Shown here: in pieces, positions 34,275 to 43,341 of the stretch
Layout: the number at the start of each line of letters is the position of its first letter
Numbering within the stretch: position 1 is the first letter of the stretch
Assembly (NCBI RefSeq): GCF_029590555.1
Contig: NZ_CP081002.1
Location: 733,501-797,500 of the forward strand
Reading direction: 5' to 3'
Source: Sphingobium sp. V4
GTDB lineage: Bacteria; Pseudomonadota; Alphaproteobacteria; Sphingomonadales; Sphingomonadaceae
DNA length: 64,000 bases
Made by a program: the position numbers and the translations under genes
The notes under the pieces: model-generated
Seen by the model: the letters and a program-made list of their open reading frames with translations, nothing else
Database searches by the model: none
Told to the model about the DNA's origin: nothing

Positions 34275-35311
34275 GCAGTTACCTTTCGGGTGGGGCGGCG
34301 GCGCTGCCGGGCGGCGTGCCACCACATGATCGGGCCGGACACAGCCAGCGCCGCGAGGATGATGGCGACGGCCAGCAGCAGCACCGGCCCGACCGGCGCG
34401 ATGATGTCGCCCGCATGGATCGGCAGGACGGTCATCCACAATGCGCCGCTCTGTTCGGCGCGGGTCGCGCTGACGATATGGGGCTGCGCGATCGTCACGA
34501 CCGCGCGATGCACCGCGCGGGCGTTGCGCTCGGGCGCGTGGAAATTGACGATCAAGCGGTCGCCGTCGATCCGCAGGTCGCGCAGGCTGTGATCGGGAAA
34601 GGCGGTCTGCGCCAGCATCAGGCTGCGGTCGATCGCGGCTGCGGACGTGGCGACGGCTGTCGGCGCCGGGCTGTCACCGGCCAGTTCGGGCACGATCAGC
34701 AGCATCCCGGTGCCGGCAAGGACGATCAGGAAGGCGGCGGCCACGACGCCCACCGTGCGATGCGCCTGCCGCAGCACCATTCGCGGCGCGAGCGTCCAGC
34801 GGATGCCGAGCGCCTTGATGATATTGCGCTTGGGCCACCAGAAGCGGAGGCCGCTGACGGCCATGACAAGCAACGCCAGCGCATTGAGCGCGACGACCAC
34901 CATGCCCGCCTTGCCCGCCATCAGCCGATGATGGATCTGCAACGCCGCCTCGACCGGGAAGGCGGACAGGCCGCCCGCGCGTCGGACTCCGCCACCCGCC
35001 GGATCGATGGAGGCGTAGCGGGTGCGGCCCTCGCCATCGCCCAACTGGGCGAACCAGGTGGCATTGTCCGTGTCCGGCGCGAACAGCCGGGTGACATGAT
35101 GGCCGGGCTGGAAGCGCGCGGCCTGCGCGGCGGCCTCGCCGGCTGATATGGCCGGTCCCCGCGCCTGGCTGGTCATGCCGGCCGGATCGATCATCCGTGC
35201 AACCGGCCCGCGATAGAGCAGCAGCGCCCCCGTCAATGCCTGGACGAGCAGGAAGGCCGCCATGGCGAGGCCCGTAAGCCGGTGGATGCGAAGCCATTGC
35301 GCGCGGGTCAT
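34271..35311 (-). CDS. PepSY-associated transmembrane protein
   Basis: A 346-aa inner-membrane protein with four predicted helices (about 12-32, 140-160, 185-205, 310-330) and PepSY-type periplasmic domains. These proteins (PiuB-like) often accompany TonB siderophore receptors and are thought to reduce ferric siderophores. Conserved histidines lie at helix ends (RIHRLTG, IHHRLMAG, QAHRTVG). The start at 35311 was chosen because the helix signature begins there. It lies 103 bp after the TonB receptor, behind a strong terminator-like hairpin, so its expression may be attenuated. Confidence 0.85.
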   Translation of the reverse strand: MTRAQWLRIHRLTGLAMAAFLLVQALTGALLLYRGPVARMIDPAGMTSQARGPAISAGEAAAQAARFQPGHHVTRLFAPDTDNATWFAQLGDGEGRTRYASIDPAGGGVRRAGGLSAFPVEAALQIHHRLMAGKAGMVVVALNALALLVMAVSGLRFWWPKRNIIKALGIRWTLAPRMVLRQAHRTVGVVAAAFLIVLAGTGMLLIVPELAGDSPAPTAVATSAAAIDRSLMLAQTAFPDHSLRDLRIDGDRLIVNFHAPERNARAVHRAVVTIAQPHIVSATRAEQSGALWMTVLPIHAGDIIAPVGPVLLLAVAIILAALAVSGPIMWWHAARQRRRPTRKVTA

Positions 35312-35327
35312 GATGCGCCTCTTGTCG

Positions 35328-35383
35328 TCAAAAGAAAAAGGCCGCCGACGTTCCCGAGCTTGGAGGGGGGAACGCCGGCGGCC
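35328..35383 (-). terminator. intrinsic terminator after the TonB receptor gene
   Basis: Arms 35340-35354 and 35369-35383 form a 15-bp stem with a single G-U type mismatch around a 14-nt loop. On the minus strand the stem is followed by TTTTTCTTTT (35330-35339 read in reverse). It lies 32 bp after the receptor stop and before the PepSY gene. Confidence 0.75.
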
Positions 35384-35414
35384 CGTCGGGACACGCAGTC
35401 CCGACGATGCTGCA

Positions 35415-37562
35415 TCAGAAGTCGAAGCTGGCGCGGACCGTGAACGACCGCGGCGTGCCCGGCTGGATCCACAGCGCCGCGTAGGAGCTGGCATAATATT
35501 TCTTGTTGAACACATTGTTCACATCGGCCGACAGCTTGATCTGGTCGGTGATGTTGAACGACCCCAGCACCTTGGCGATGGTGTAGCTGGGCAGGAAGAA
35601 GGTCGTTGCGGTTTCGCCCAGGCGACGGCCGACATGCGTTACCCCAGCGCCCAGCATCGCTTCATGATCGCCGATCGAGAAATTCTTGAACAGCAGGGCG
35701 TTGCCCTGATGCTTGGGAATGTTGATCAGCGGATCGCCCTTCAGGATCTGGAAACCGAAATTGGGGTCCAGCGCGTTCGTCGCCCATTCGGCGTCGGTAT
35801 AGGCATAGGTCAGGAAGAGTTCGAATCCGGCCGGCAGCTTGGCGTTGAGGTCGAACTCGATGCCCTTGCTCTTGGCTGACCCGACCGGCTTGGAAAAGCC
35901 CGCATTGGCCGGGTCGGTGGTCAGCACATTGTCCTTCTTCATCTTGTAGAGCGACACGGTGCTGGTGATCCGGCCATCGGGCGTCACGAACTTGGCGCCG
36001 ACTTCGTAGGATTCGCTGATTTCCGGCTCGAACGGCTGGCCATCGAAGCCCACGCCGCTGTTCGGGCGGAAACCCTTGCCATAGCTGGCATAGAGCGAAA
36101 CGCTCTTTGTCGGCTCGAACACCATGCCTGCCATCGGGCTGAACTTGGTGTAGCTCTTCTGCGGGTTGGTGCCGTTCAGGCGCAGGTCGATGTCCTGGCT
36201 GAAATCGTCATAGCGCCCGCCGAAGCGCACCTTGAACTGCTCGGTGATCTCGATCTGGTCCTGGGCGTAGATGCCCCAGGCCTTCTGGATTTCGGTGGCG
36301 TTCTGGATGACGACATTGGGCGTGGGGCCGACGATCGTATAGTCGGGATTGAAGATGTCGATCGCATAGGACTGATCGGCCGCCACGGGGCGATAACGGG
36401 TCTGGAAGGTCTTGATCTTGAACTTGTCCCAGTCCGCGCCGATGCGGATATTGTGGACGATCGACCCGGTCTCCACCTTGCCGCTGATTTCGCCACGGAA
36501 CACCATATGGGTGGTGCTGTAGTCGCGATAGCGGCGCTGGCGGGTCAGGGTCCGGCCGTCATTGTCGATCCGCTGGCGGCTCAGAACCAGTTCGGGATCG
36601 CTCGAAAAGCCCTCGAACGTCGTGTCCTTGTAGCCTGCGCCCAGCATCAGCGTCCAGTCGTCGCTGAAATCATGCTGATATTGCGCCTGATGGCCCAGCA
36701 CCTCGACCTTGGTCGGGCCGTCACTGGGATTGCCCAGGAAGCGGCTGTTGGGGATCGCGCCCAGATTATAGCTGATCGTGCCATTGGCGTTGACGGTCGG
36801 GATCGCCACCACGCCGCGCTCGAACGGCACTTCCTGGTTCACATATTCCATCTCGTAGGTGAAGATGTCCTTCTCGGTCAGCTTCGCCAGGAAGGACGGG
36901 GTCAGCGTATATTTGCGTGTTTCCACGGTGTCGCGGAAGCTTTCGGCATCCTCGAACGATCCGTTGAGGCGCACCGCGACGCTGTCGCTCAGCGGCAGAT
37001 TATAGTCGCCTTCGACCCGGTAGGTGTCCCACCGGCCGGCCGAAACGGAGAAGCTGCCACCTTCCTTGAAGGTCGGCTTCTTGGTGACGATGTTGATCGT
37101 GCCGCCCGGCTCGCCGCGCCCGAACAGCGCCGAGTTCGGCCCTTTGAGCACTTCGATCCGCTCGACGTTGGACGCATCGCGCGGACCGCCATAGCCGCGG
37201 CCGCCATTGAAGCCGTTGACCAGGAAGCCGCTCGGGAAATTCTCGTCCCCGGCAAAGCCGCGGATCGCGAAGCTATCCCACAGGCCGCCGAAATTATTCT
37301 GCCGCGACACGCCGCTCGCCAGTTCCAGCGCGGTGTCGAGCCGGGTGATGTTGAGGTCGTCGAGCAGCTTGCCTTCCAGGAACTGGACCGCCTGGGGGAT
37401 TTCCTTGACCGGGGTGTCGCCGAAATATTGGCGCTTCAGGCCGGTGACGACGATTTCGCCATCGGGCGTGGCGGCAGGCTCCTGAGCCTGGGCCGCGGAC
37501 GACAGGGCGATGGCGGCAGTGCTGGCGATGAAGGCCAGGCGTAGGGTGGATGAAGTGCGCAT
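35415..37562 (-). CDS. TonB-dependent siderophore receptor
   Basis: A 715-aa outer-membrane receptor. Residues 1-26 form a Sec signal ending AQA. The plug (about 45-170) contains the GLKRQYFGDTPVKEIPQAV segment and the typical VEVLKGPNSALFGRGEPGG-like loop (IEVLKGPNSALFGRGEPGG). The remainder is a 22-strand barrel ending in Phe (RASFDF). It belongs to the TIGR01783-type siderophore receptors, importing ferric siderophores. The next genes (PepSY, hydroxyacid dehydrogenase) lie downstream on the same strand. Confidence 0.92.
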   Translation of the reverse strand: MRTSSTLRLAFIASTAAIALSSAAQAQEPAATPDGEIVVTGLKRQYFGDTPVKEIPQAVQFLEGKLLDDLNITRLDTALELASGVSRQNNFGGLWDSFAIRGFAGDENFPSGFLVNGFNGGRGYGGPRDASNVERIEVLKGPNSALFGRGEPGGTINIVTKKPTFKEGGSFSVSAGRWDTYRVEGDYNLPLSDSVAVRLNGSFEDAESFRDTVETRKYTLTPSFLAKLTEKDIFTYEMEYVNQEVPFERGVVAIPTVNANGTISYNLGAIPNSRFLGNPSDGPTKVEVLGHQAQYQHDFSDDWTLMLGAGYKDTTFEGFSSDPELVLSRQRIDNDGRTLTRQRRYRDYSTTHMVFRGEISGKVETGSIVHNIRIGADWDKFKIKTFQTRYRPVAADQSYAIDIFNPDYTIVGPTPNVVIQNATEIQKAWGIYAQDQIEITEQFKVRFGGRYDDFSQDIDLRLNGTNPQKSYTKFSPMAGMVFEPTKSVSLYASYGKGFRPNSGVGFDGQPFEPEISESYEVGAKFVTPDGRITSTVSLYKMKKDNVLTTDPANAGFSKPVGSAKSKGIEFDLNAKLPAGFELFLTYAYTDAEWATNALDPNFGFQILKGDPLINIPKHQGNALLFKNFSIGDHEAMLGAGVTHVGRRLGETATTFFLPSYTIAKVLGSFNITDQIKLSADVNNVFNKKYYASSYAALWIQPGTPRSFTVRASFDF

Positions 37563-37892
37563 GATGCTGTAACCCCTTATGAAATCGCTGTTCCCTTATG
37601 TCCTGCGAAACGGGGGGCCGGCTTGTTCTGTTATTCCCGCGCGGACATTGAGTCCTGTCATCGGGGCCGGGCCATTGGGTGTTCATTCACCTCTTCTTGA
37701 CGTCGAGGCTATGTTGAATGACGGAAATATTACGTCAAACATGGCCTTTGCGACGGTGCATAATTGTGAATCAGGCGGCGTTACGGCAGGAAAATGCCGC
37801 GACCCGGCAAGGGTTTGAAAAGCCCGGAAAAGTGGGAAAAATGGCCGCCTTCCGGGTAGGGAAGGCGGCCGAGGCGACCCGACGCAGGACCG
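37563..37892. promoter_or_regulatory. control region of the TonB receptor; no gene
   Basis: This 330-bp gap has no recognisable gene. It holds the receptor promoter at its left side and the terminator of the HGSNAT-like gene at its right. TGACGGAAATATTACGTCA (37719-37737) is an imperfect palindrome with TGACG/CGTCA ends and an AT-rich centre, about 155 bp upstream of the receptor start. I see no clear Fur box. Confidence 0.45.
37838..37870 (-). terminator. intrinsic terminator after the HGSNAT-like gene
   Basis: GGCCGCCTTCC (37843-37853) and GGAAGGCGGCC (37860-37870) form a perfect 11-bp stem with a 6-nt loop. On the minus strand it is followed by ATTTTTCCC. It stands 22 bp after the stop codon of the minus-strand gene that begins at 39104. 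Confidence 0.8.
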
Positions 37893-39104
37893 TCAGAGAT
37901 ATTTGAGCCACCATATGTCCTTGCGGCGCTGCTTGAGCTGCGCGAACCAGCGGGTGGGGAAGTAGAGGACGGGGATCAGGATGAAGACCCAGATCCACAC
38001 CCAGCGCAGCTGATCGACGCCGAAAACCGTGCCCTTGGTCGGACCGTAGAGCAGCAGCGCGACATTGTAGATCAGCTTCAGCACGTAGAGGTGAAGCACA
38101 TAATAGAACATCGGCGCCCCGCCCAGCAGCGCCAGGTGCGGCATCGCCTTGCTGTCCTCGAACTTCTCAAACAGCGCCAGCAGCAGGCAGCCGGTGCCGA
38201 CGGTCGGCATCAGGAACAGCAGCGATGGCGGATATTTGGTGAGCGCGAGGAAACTCATCACCGTGCGCAGCGGCGAGTCGGCGACGAACCAGGGCTTGTC
38301 GCCATAAATGTTGAGATAGCGGATGGCGACGAAGCCGATGACAAGGCCGAGGCCCAGCATCGTCAGCCGCCTGATGCGCCGGACCGGGTCGCTGCCGCGC
38401 GCGAACCACGGGCCGCAGGCATAACCCAGCAGGATCACGCCGATCCAGGGCAGCACCGGATAGGTGGTCTTGATCGCGATGCCGCCAGCCTCGATCAGTG
38501 ACCGCTGGTGCAGGATCGCCCAGGCGACATAGCCCGGCTGGTCCGCCGTCAGCCTGATGGGGTCGAGCAGATTGTGCAGGCAGACGATGGCCAGGCCCAC
38601 CGCGAACTGCGCGGGGCGGGGCAAATGGAGCAGCGCCGCCAAGGCGACCATGCTGATGCCGATCGCCCAGATCACCTGCAACCAGATCGCCGTCGGCGGG
38701 AAGGCGGGCGCCTGGGTGGGCCAGGCATAGCCGACCACGGTGAATTCCAGCACGATCAGGAACAGGCCGCGCTTGAACAGGAATTCCGACACCTGCGCCT
38801 TCGTATGCGACTGGCCGTAGAGCCAGGCCGACAGACCCGTCAGCGCGACAAAGGTCGGCGCGCAGAAGGTTGAGAGCAGCCGGGTGAAGAACAGGCCCGG
38901 ATCGGTCGTGGTGGCGTCGACCGGGTCGGTGACCTGCAAATGCAGATACCATGTCTCGCGCACATGATCGACCAGCATGAACAGCATGACCAGGCCACGC
39001 AGGGCGTCGATGGCGATCAGCCGGGTCCTGGCCTTGGCGGCGTCGATCGGAGATGCTGCGGCCCGAAGGCCGATGGGGGGCGCGTGGCCCGCAATACTGC
39101 TCAT
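37893..39104 (-). CDS. heparan-alpha-glucosaminide N-acetyltransferase-like membrane protein (DUF1624/DUF5009)
   Basis: A 403-aa polytopic membrane protein with about ten helices. The opening IDALRGLVMLFMLVDHVRE motif is diagnostic of the HGSNAT/DUF1624-type acyltransferases, with the HV pair in helix 1. Members transfer acetyl groups across the membrane onto glycans or other acceptors. It is the last gene of the 41.6-37.9 kb minus operon, 28 bp after the membrane-anchored protein. Its link with the metal-type genes upstream is unclear. Confidence 0.8.
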   Translation of the reverse strand: MSSIAGHAPPIGLRAAASPIDAAKARTRLIAIDALRGLVMLFMLVDHVRETWYLHLQVTDPVDATTTDPGLFFTRLLSTFCAPTFVALTGLSAWLYGQSHTKAQVSEFLFKRGLFLIVLEFTVVGYAWPTQAPAFPPTAIWLQVIWAIGISMVALAALLHLPRPAQFAVGLAIVCLHNLLDPIRLTADQPGYVAWAILHQRSLIEAGGIAIKTTYPVLPWIGVILLGYACGPWFARGSDPVRRIRRLTMLGLGLVIGFVAIRYLNIYGDKPWFVADSPLRTVMSFLALTKYPPSLLFLMPTVGTGCLLLALFEKFEDSKAMPHLALLGGAPMFYYVLHLYVLKLIYNVALLLYGPTKGTVFGVDQLRWVWIWVFILIPVLYFPTRWFAQLKQRRKDIWWLKYL

Positions 39105-39132
39105 GGCACCTGTCCTTGTTGCACCTTATCCC

Positions 39133-39744
39133 TCATTCGCCCTTGGGCTGGAAGAGATCTTTATAGAAACCGACCGTCCTGACGCTGACGGTCACGGGCG
39201 TGTCGCCCTTGTTGCGGAAATACCAGCCATGGGTGCCGTCGAAGGGGGCGGTGAAATCGCCCTGGCCGCCGGTCATTTCCAGTTCTTTCCAATAGTCGGT
39301 AAATTCGCCCTCGGCGGCATTGACCTTCTCGCCGTGCATTTCGGCCTTCACCGGCCCACCGGTCGATTTCCAGCTGAAGACGAAGCTGTCGCCCTTGGTC
39401 ATGTGCGCCTTCACTTCCTGGCCGCTATGCGGCTCCAGGGTGATGGTCATCTCGTCCTGCCGCCACGGGGCGGCCTTGCTGATGCTGTCCTTGGTCGGCG
39501 TCGCGATCCCGGCCGGGGTGGCGGATGGGGCGACGGGGGCGGCCTCGGCTTCGGGGCCCGCAACCATTCCGTTGAGGCCCAGCGCGCCGCCGACGCCGGT
39601 CGGGTCGACGCCATATTCCGCGGGCAGCACGAACAGGGTCAGGATCGCGACAGCGGCCAGCGCGGCCCCGCCGGTCGCCTTGGCGAGGGCGGCGGGGGAA
39701 GGGCTGATGCGGGTGGGAAGCGCGGATGCAGTGGTGGCCGTCAT
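39133..39744 (-). CDS. membrane-anchored periplasmic protein of unknown function
   Basis: A 203-aa protein with one membrane helix (about 23-42) and a periplasmic domain (about 90-200). Databases often call such proteins 'transmembrane anchor protein'. The domain is beta-rich with several histidine/aromatic positions (EPHSGQEV, DGTHGWYFRN). It starts 1 bp after the HupE/UreJ-like gene stop, so the two are co-translated. A link to metal or cofactor transport is inferred from neighbours only. Confidence 0.7.
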   Translation of the reverse strand: MTATTASALPTRISPSPAALAKATGGAALAAVAILTLFVLPAEYGVDPTGVGGALGLNGMVAGPEAEAAPVAPSATPAGIATPTKDSISKAAPWRQDEMTITLEPHSGQEVKAHMTKGDSFVFSWKSTGGPVKAEMHGEKVNAAEGEFTDYWKELEMTGGQGDFTAPFDGTHGWYFRNKGDTPVTVSVRTVGFYKDLFQPKGE

Positions 39745-39745
39745 G

Positions 39746-40474
39746 TCATGCCCCTTGTGTGAAATAGCCGGCCAGCTGGTAGCCGATCAGGACGAAGCCG
39801 GCGGCCATCAGCGCCGCGTTGGCGACGATGGCGCTGCGGTGGAAGCTGGAACTCATGCGCCACAGGTTCATGAGGATCAGGATGATCGCCAGCGCCATGA
39901 ACTGGCCCAGTTCGACGCCGACATTGAAGCTGATGAGATTGTATATCATTCCGTCCTTCGCCAGTGTCAACTCCTGCAATTTGGTGGCGAGGCCGAACCC
40001 GTGGAAAAAGCCGAAGATCAGCACCGCCGCCTTGGGATCGGGTGAAAAACCGAACCAGGTGCGGAACCCGTCCAGATTGTCGATCGCCTTGTAGACCACC
40101 GACAGGCCGATGATCGCGTCGATCAGGAACGGGTTGGCGCGGATGTCGAGCAGCACGCCCAGCAGCAGAGTGGTGCTGTGTCCGATCGCGAACAGCGTCA
40201 CATAGGCGCCGACATCCTTCATCCGATAGAGGAAGAAGATAACCCCGGCGAGGAAGAGCAGATGGTCGTATCCGGTGACCATATGCTTGGCCCCCAGATA
40301 CATGTAGGGGATGATGTTGATCCCCGACGCGCCTTCGATGAAGGCCTTGTCATTCTCGTTGACGCCATGTGCCCAGAGCGACGAACTCAGGCAGGCGAGC
40401 GCCAGCCCCGCCAGCAGCAGCGCGACCCGCCGCACGCCTGGAGAGAGGAGCGGTGGGTGGGTCGCGCTGTGCAT
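39746..40474 (-). CDS. HupE/UreJ_2-like membrane protein
   Basis: A 242-aa membrane protein with a signal-like first helix and six more. The motif GYDHLLFLAGVIFFL matches the HupE/UreJ_2 group, while the HPxxGxDH nickel motif of classical HupE/UreJ is not complete. Later histidines (FAIGHSTTLLLG, FFHGFGLA) sit in helices, as in this family. Classical relatives are nickel/cobalt permeases; this branch often has no tested function. It is flanked by DUF4198-type and anchored periplasmic proteins. Confidence 0.75.
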   Translation of the reverse strand: MHSATHPPLLSPGVRRVALLLAGLALACLSSSLWAHGVNENDKAFIEGASGINIIPYMYLGAKHMVTGYDHLLFLAGVIFFLYRMKDVGAYVTLFAIGHSTTLLLGVLLDIRANPFLIDAIIGLSVVYKAIDNLDGFRTWFGFSPDPKAAVLIFGFFHGFGLATKLQELTLAKDGMIYNLISFNVGVELGQFMALAIILILMNLWRMSSSFHRSAIVANAALMAAGFVLIGYQLAGYFTQGA

Positions 40475-40483
40475 GGTGCCCCC

Positions 40484-40864
40484 TTATTTCGCCTGGAAGG
40501 TGGCGAAGCTCTTGGCCCCGCTCTTGTCGATCAGCGCCACGACCAGCTTGGCGCCCTTGGCGGTCTTGAAGCCGGCAGCGCTCAGCTTGTTGCCGCCGGC
40601 GGGCTTCAGTGCCGCCTCGGTCTTGGCGCCCGCGGCGGTCTGGGTCAGCTTGGCGGTGAAGCCAGCGGCGGCCAGCGGCTCATCCTCTTCGCTCAGATAC
40701 ACGTCGACGCCCTTGGGGCTGGCCACCAGTTCGATCATCGTCTCCCCGGTCATCTGAACCAGGCCGCCATGCTGCGGCTTCATGCTGCCATGGGCGTGCA
40801 GCATCGCGGGGGCGGCAAGCAGCGTGATGGCGGCGATACCGGAGCGGATAAGATCTATCTTCAA
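40484..40864 (-). CDS. small exported protein of a putative metal-uptake operon
   Basis: A 126-aa secreted protein: signal peptide about 1-24 (ending LHA), then a mature part starting HGSMKPQHGG, with histidine and methionine near the N-terminus suggestive of metal binding. I place the start at TTG 40864 because AGGAG lies 7 nt upstream. An ATG at 40897 overlaps the previous stop (ATGA) and would add 11 residues; it has no good ribosome-binding site but the coupling makes it a real alternative. No family name can be assigned. Confidence 0.7.
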   Translation of the reverse strand: MKIDLIRSGIAAITLLAAPAMLHAHGSMKPQHGGLVQMTGETMIELVASPKGVDVYLSEEDEPLAAAGFTAKLTQTAAGAKTEAALKPAGGNKLSAAGFKTAKGAKLVVALIDKSGAKSFATFQAK

Positions 40865-40893
40865 GGCTATTCTCCTGATGGAAGGGGCGGTCG

Positions 40894-41637
40894 TCATTCC
40901 GGCAGATGCGGCAGGACGAAGCTGAGAGAGGCGCGATATTCCTCATGGTCGACCTTCTTGTCGGTCGTCTGGCCGACATAGATCGCCATCAGCACATTGA
41001 TGCCCTGGTTGCGCAGCGTCACTGTGGCGGTGCCATCGGCCGCCGTCTTGGCGGGGGCGGCTTCGTCGGGATCATTGACGTAATCCTGCATCACGGTCGC
41101 CCCGGCTACGGCCTTGCCTTTATAATAGACCCGCACCTTCATCGGTTCGCCCATCTTCTGGGGGATGGCGGTGTCGACCGGCACGATCTGGAGCATATGA
41201 CCCTCGAACAGGGGCACCGGCTTGGTCGGCACCTGGCTCAGATGGACGGCATATTTGAAATTATGTTCGGCCAGCGTCGCGTTGGGCACTTCGTCGCGAC
41301 CCTTGTTGTGCCATTCGCCGTCGGGCGTTTTGCTCCAATAGCCATAATCCATGATCGCGGCGACCGCGGCCACTGGTTCGTCGCTGTCGACCACCGGGAT
41401 CACCCCCGCCGCACGCAGCGATGTGTTCACCGGCGCCCAGTCGGCATCATAGCCCGTGACGGTCTTGACCAGCGGCAGCCGCTTGACCGCGTCCAGATCA
41501 TCCGCGCCGACGCCATAGACCAGCGCCAGCTGCCGCGCGCGCTGCGCGAACCAGATGCCGTGGGCGCTCAGTGGCGCGGCCATCGCGGCCATTGTGACCG
41601 CACCGATGGCGGCCGTGGCGAGACGTCTGAAAGGCAT
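40894..41637 (-). CDS. DUF4198-domain exported protein (NikM-like)
   Basis: A 247-aa periplasmic protein with a Sec signal (1-25, ending LSA) and mature N-terminus HGIWFAQR. The His next to the cleavage site and the repeated beta-sandwich are typical of DUF4198, which occurs in nickel/cobalt-type transport loci. The C-terminal half (about 145-230) looks like a carboxypeptidase-regulatory-like fold (VRVYYKGKAVAGATV). It is the first gene of the five-gene minus operon. Metal specificity is not evident. Confidence 0.8.
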   Translation of the reverse strand: MPFRRLATAAIGAVTMAAMAAPLSAHGIWFAQRARQLALVYGVGADDLDAVKRLPLVKTVTGYDADWAPVNTSLRAAGVIPVVDSDEPVAAVAAIMDYGYWSKTPDGEWHNKGRDEVPNATLAEHNFKYAVHLSQVPTKPVPLFEGHMLQIVPVDTAIPQKMGEPMKVRVYYKGKAVAGATVMQDYVNDPDEAAPAKTAADGTATVTLRNQGINVLMAIYVGQTTDKKVDHEEYRASLSFVLPHLPE

Positions 41638-41734
41638 CTTCTGCTCCTCGATAAGGGGTATCCCTGATGACCGAGGCTATGATGCGGACACGACGGAATG
41701 TTCCGAATATGTGAAATGACTAGGTGGAAAATGT

Positions 41735-41770
41735 CAAAAAAATGACCGACGAAGCACTATGCTTCGTCGG
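41735..41770 (-). terminator. intrinsic terminator after the aldehyde dehydrogenase gene
   Basis: CCGACGAAGCA (41746-41756) and TGCTTCGTCGG (41760-41770) form a perfect 11-bp stem with loop CTA. On the minus strand TCATTTTTTTGAC follows. It stands 32 bp after the stop of the minus-strand aldehyde dehydrogenase gene. Confidence 0.85.
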
Positions 41771-41802
41771 CCTTCTTCTTGCGATAGCGTCGCAAATGCG
41801 GG

Positions 41803-43221
41803 TCACGCGTCTTCCAGCGCCACGCTGTTGACGATATGCGCCTGGGTATATTCCAGCATCCCCGCTTCGCCCAGTTCACCGCCCAGACCGGACTGCTTGA
41901 CGCCGCGGAAGGGTATGTTGGCGTCGATCGCCAGATGCTGGTTGACCCATACGGTGCCGGTATCGATCTTCATCGCGATCTGCGTGGCGCGCTCGACATC
42001 CTTGCCCCACACCGTGCCGGCCAGGCCATAGTCGCTGTCGTTGGCGCGGGCGATGACATCGTCGATATCGTCATATTTCAGCACCGGCAGGACCGGGCCG
42101 AACTGTTCCTCCTGCACCAGCGGGGCGTCCTCGGGCAGGTCGCGCACGATGGTCGGCGCGATGAAATAGCCCGGCCGGTTCATCGGCTCGCCGCCCGCCA
42201 GCACCGTGCCGCGCGTCCTGGCGTCGGCGATCAGCGCAGTGACCTTGTCGAACTGCATCTTGTTCTGCACCGGGCCGATGGTCGTGCCCTGCTTGGCGCC
42301 GTCATCGACGATCGCCTCATTCGCCAGCTTCGCCAGCTCGTCGCAGAAATCGTCATAGAGGGCGCTGGGCACATAGGCGCGCTTCACTGCGACGCAGATC
42401 TGCCCGGCATTGGTCATTGCGCCCTGATATACCTTGTGCGCCACCTTCCGGGGATCGACATCGTCCAGCACGATCGCGGCATCATTGCCGCCCAGTTCCA
42501 GCGTCACCCGCTTCACCGTCCCGGCGGACGATGCCATCACCTTCTTGCCGGTCGCGGTCGACCCGGTGAAGGCGACCTTGGCGATATCCTTATGCCCGGT
42601 CATCAATGGCCCCAGCTCATTCTGGTCGCACACGATGTTGAGCACGCCCGCCGGCAATATGTCCTTAGCCAGTTCACCGAACAGCAGGCTGGTGAGCGGC
42701 GTCGTCGGTGCGGGCTTGGCGACCATCGTGTTGCCCGTCACCAATGCCGGTCCCAGCTTGTTCATCAGCAGGATCAGCGGGAAGTTCCACGGCGTGATCG
42801 ACGCCACCACGCCCAGCGGTGTGCGATGCTCGACCACCTTGTTGCCGCCCTCGTCCTTCAGAACCTTGGGTTCCACCCGCATCGCGGCGAATGCGCGCAA
42901 CGTGAAGACACTGCCCATGACCTCGTAACCGGCCTGGTCCAGCGGCTTGCCCTGTTCGGCGGTCAGCAGACTGGCGAACTCGCCGATCCGCGCCTCCAGC
43001 GCGTCGGCCAGCTTCAGCACCAGCGCCGCGCGCGCATCGACCGGGGTTGCCGCCCATGCGGGCTGCGCCTTCTTTGCGGCCGCGATTGCCCGCTCCAGCA
43101 GGGCCTCGTCCGCCTTGGGGCAGGTGGCGAAGGCCTCGGCCGTCGCCGGGTTCACCACGTCGAACCGGCTGACGCCCGGCACCAGTTCGCCGTCGATCAG
43201 CATCCGATATTCATGATCCAT
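41803..43221 (-). CDS. NAD-dependent aldehyde dehydrogenase, candidate vanillin/coniferaldehyde dehydrogenase
   Basis: A 472-aa aldehyde dehydrogenase: cofactor motif TPWNFPLIL, general base in LELGGNDA, catalytic cysteine in NAGQICVAVKR. It is slightly short for the family but complete. It diverges from the FerC-like MarR gene, and a FerC-type operator lies between them, so an aromatic aldehyde of ferulate catabolism (vanillin) is the most likely substrate; this is inference. GGAG sits before the ATG at 43221. The longer open frame runs into the operator region and is not supported. Confidence 0.82.
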   Translation of the reverse strand: MDHEYRMLIDGELVPGVSRFDVVNPATAEAFATCPKADEALLERAIAAAKKAQPAWAATPVDARAALVLKLADALEARIGEFASLLTAEQGKPLDQAGYEVMGSVFTLRAFAAMRVEPKVLKDEGGNKVVEHRTPLGVVASITPWNFPLILLMNKLGPALVTGNTMVAKPAPTTPLTSLLFGELAKDILPAGVLNIVCDQNELGPLMTGHKDIAKVAFTGSTATGKKVMASSAGTVKRVTLELGGNDAAIVLDDVDPRKVAHKVYQGAMTNAGQICVAVKRAYVPSALYDDFCDELAKLANEAIVDDGAKQGTTIGPVQNKMQFDKVTALIADARTRGTVLAGGEPMNRPGYFIAPTIVRDLPEDAPLVQEEQFGPVLPVLKYDDIDDVIARANDSDYGLAGTVWGKDVERATQIAMKIDTGTVWVNQHLAIDANIPFRGVKQSGLGGELGEAGMLEYTQAHIVNSVALEDA

Positions 43222-43298
43222 GACTCGCTCTCCTTTATCCGGTGCCGTGGGTCGGCATTGCCTATCGCAATTCGGGTCCGCACCATGTACCATATATT

Positions 43299-43315
43299 TG
43301 TGCGCTAGGGATACA
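43299..43315. promoter_or_regulatory. 17-bp operator 1, between aldehyde dehydrogenase and MarR genes
   Basis: On the minus strand this reads TGTATCCCTAGCGCACA. It is one of five related sites in the island (43299, 43809, 50077, 54496, 59334). It lies 78-94 bp upstream of the aldehyde dehydrogenase ATG and 27-43 bp upstream of the MarR ATG, a position suited to control of both genes. Confidence 0.7.
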
Positions 43316-43341
43316 GATTTTAAGACGGGGATGGTTTGGGA

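Noticed and set aside
37719..37737. Fur box before the TonB receptor
   Set aside because: The AT-centred palindrome does not match the GATAATGATAATCATTATC consensus or its half sites; I report it only as an unassigned palindrome.
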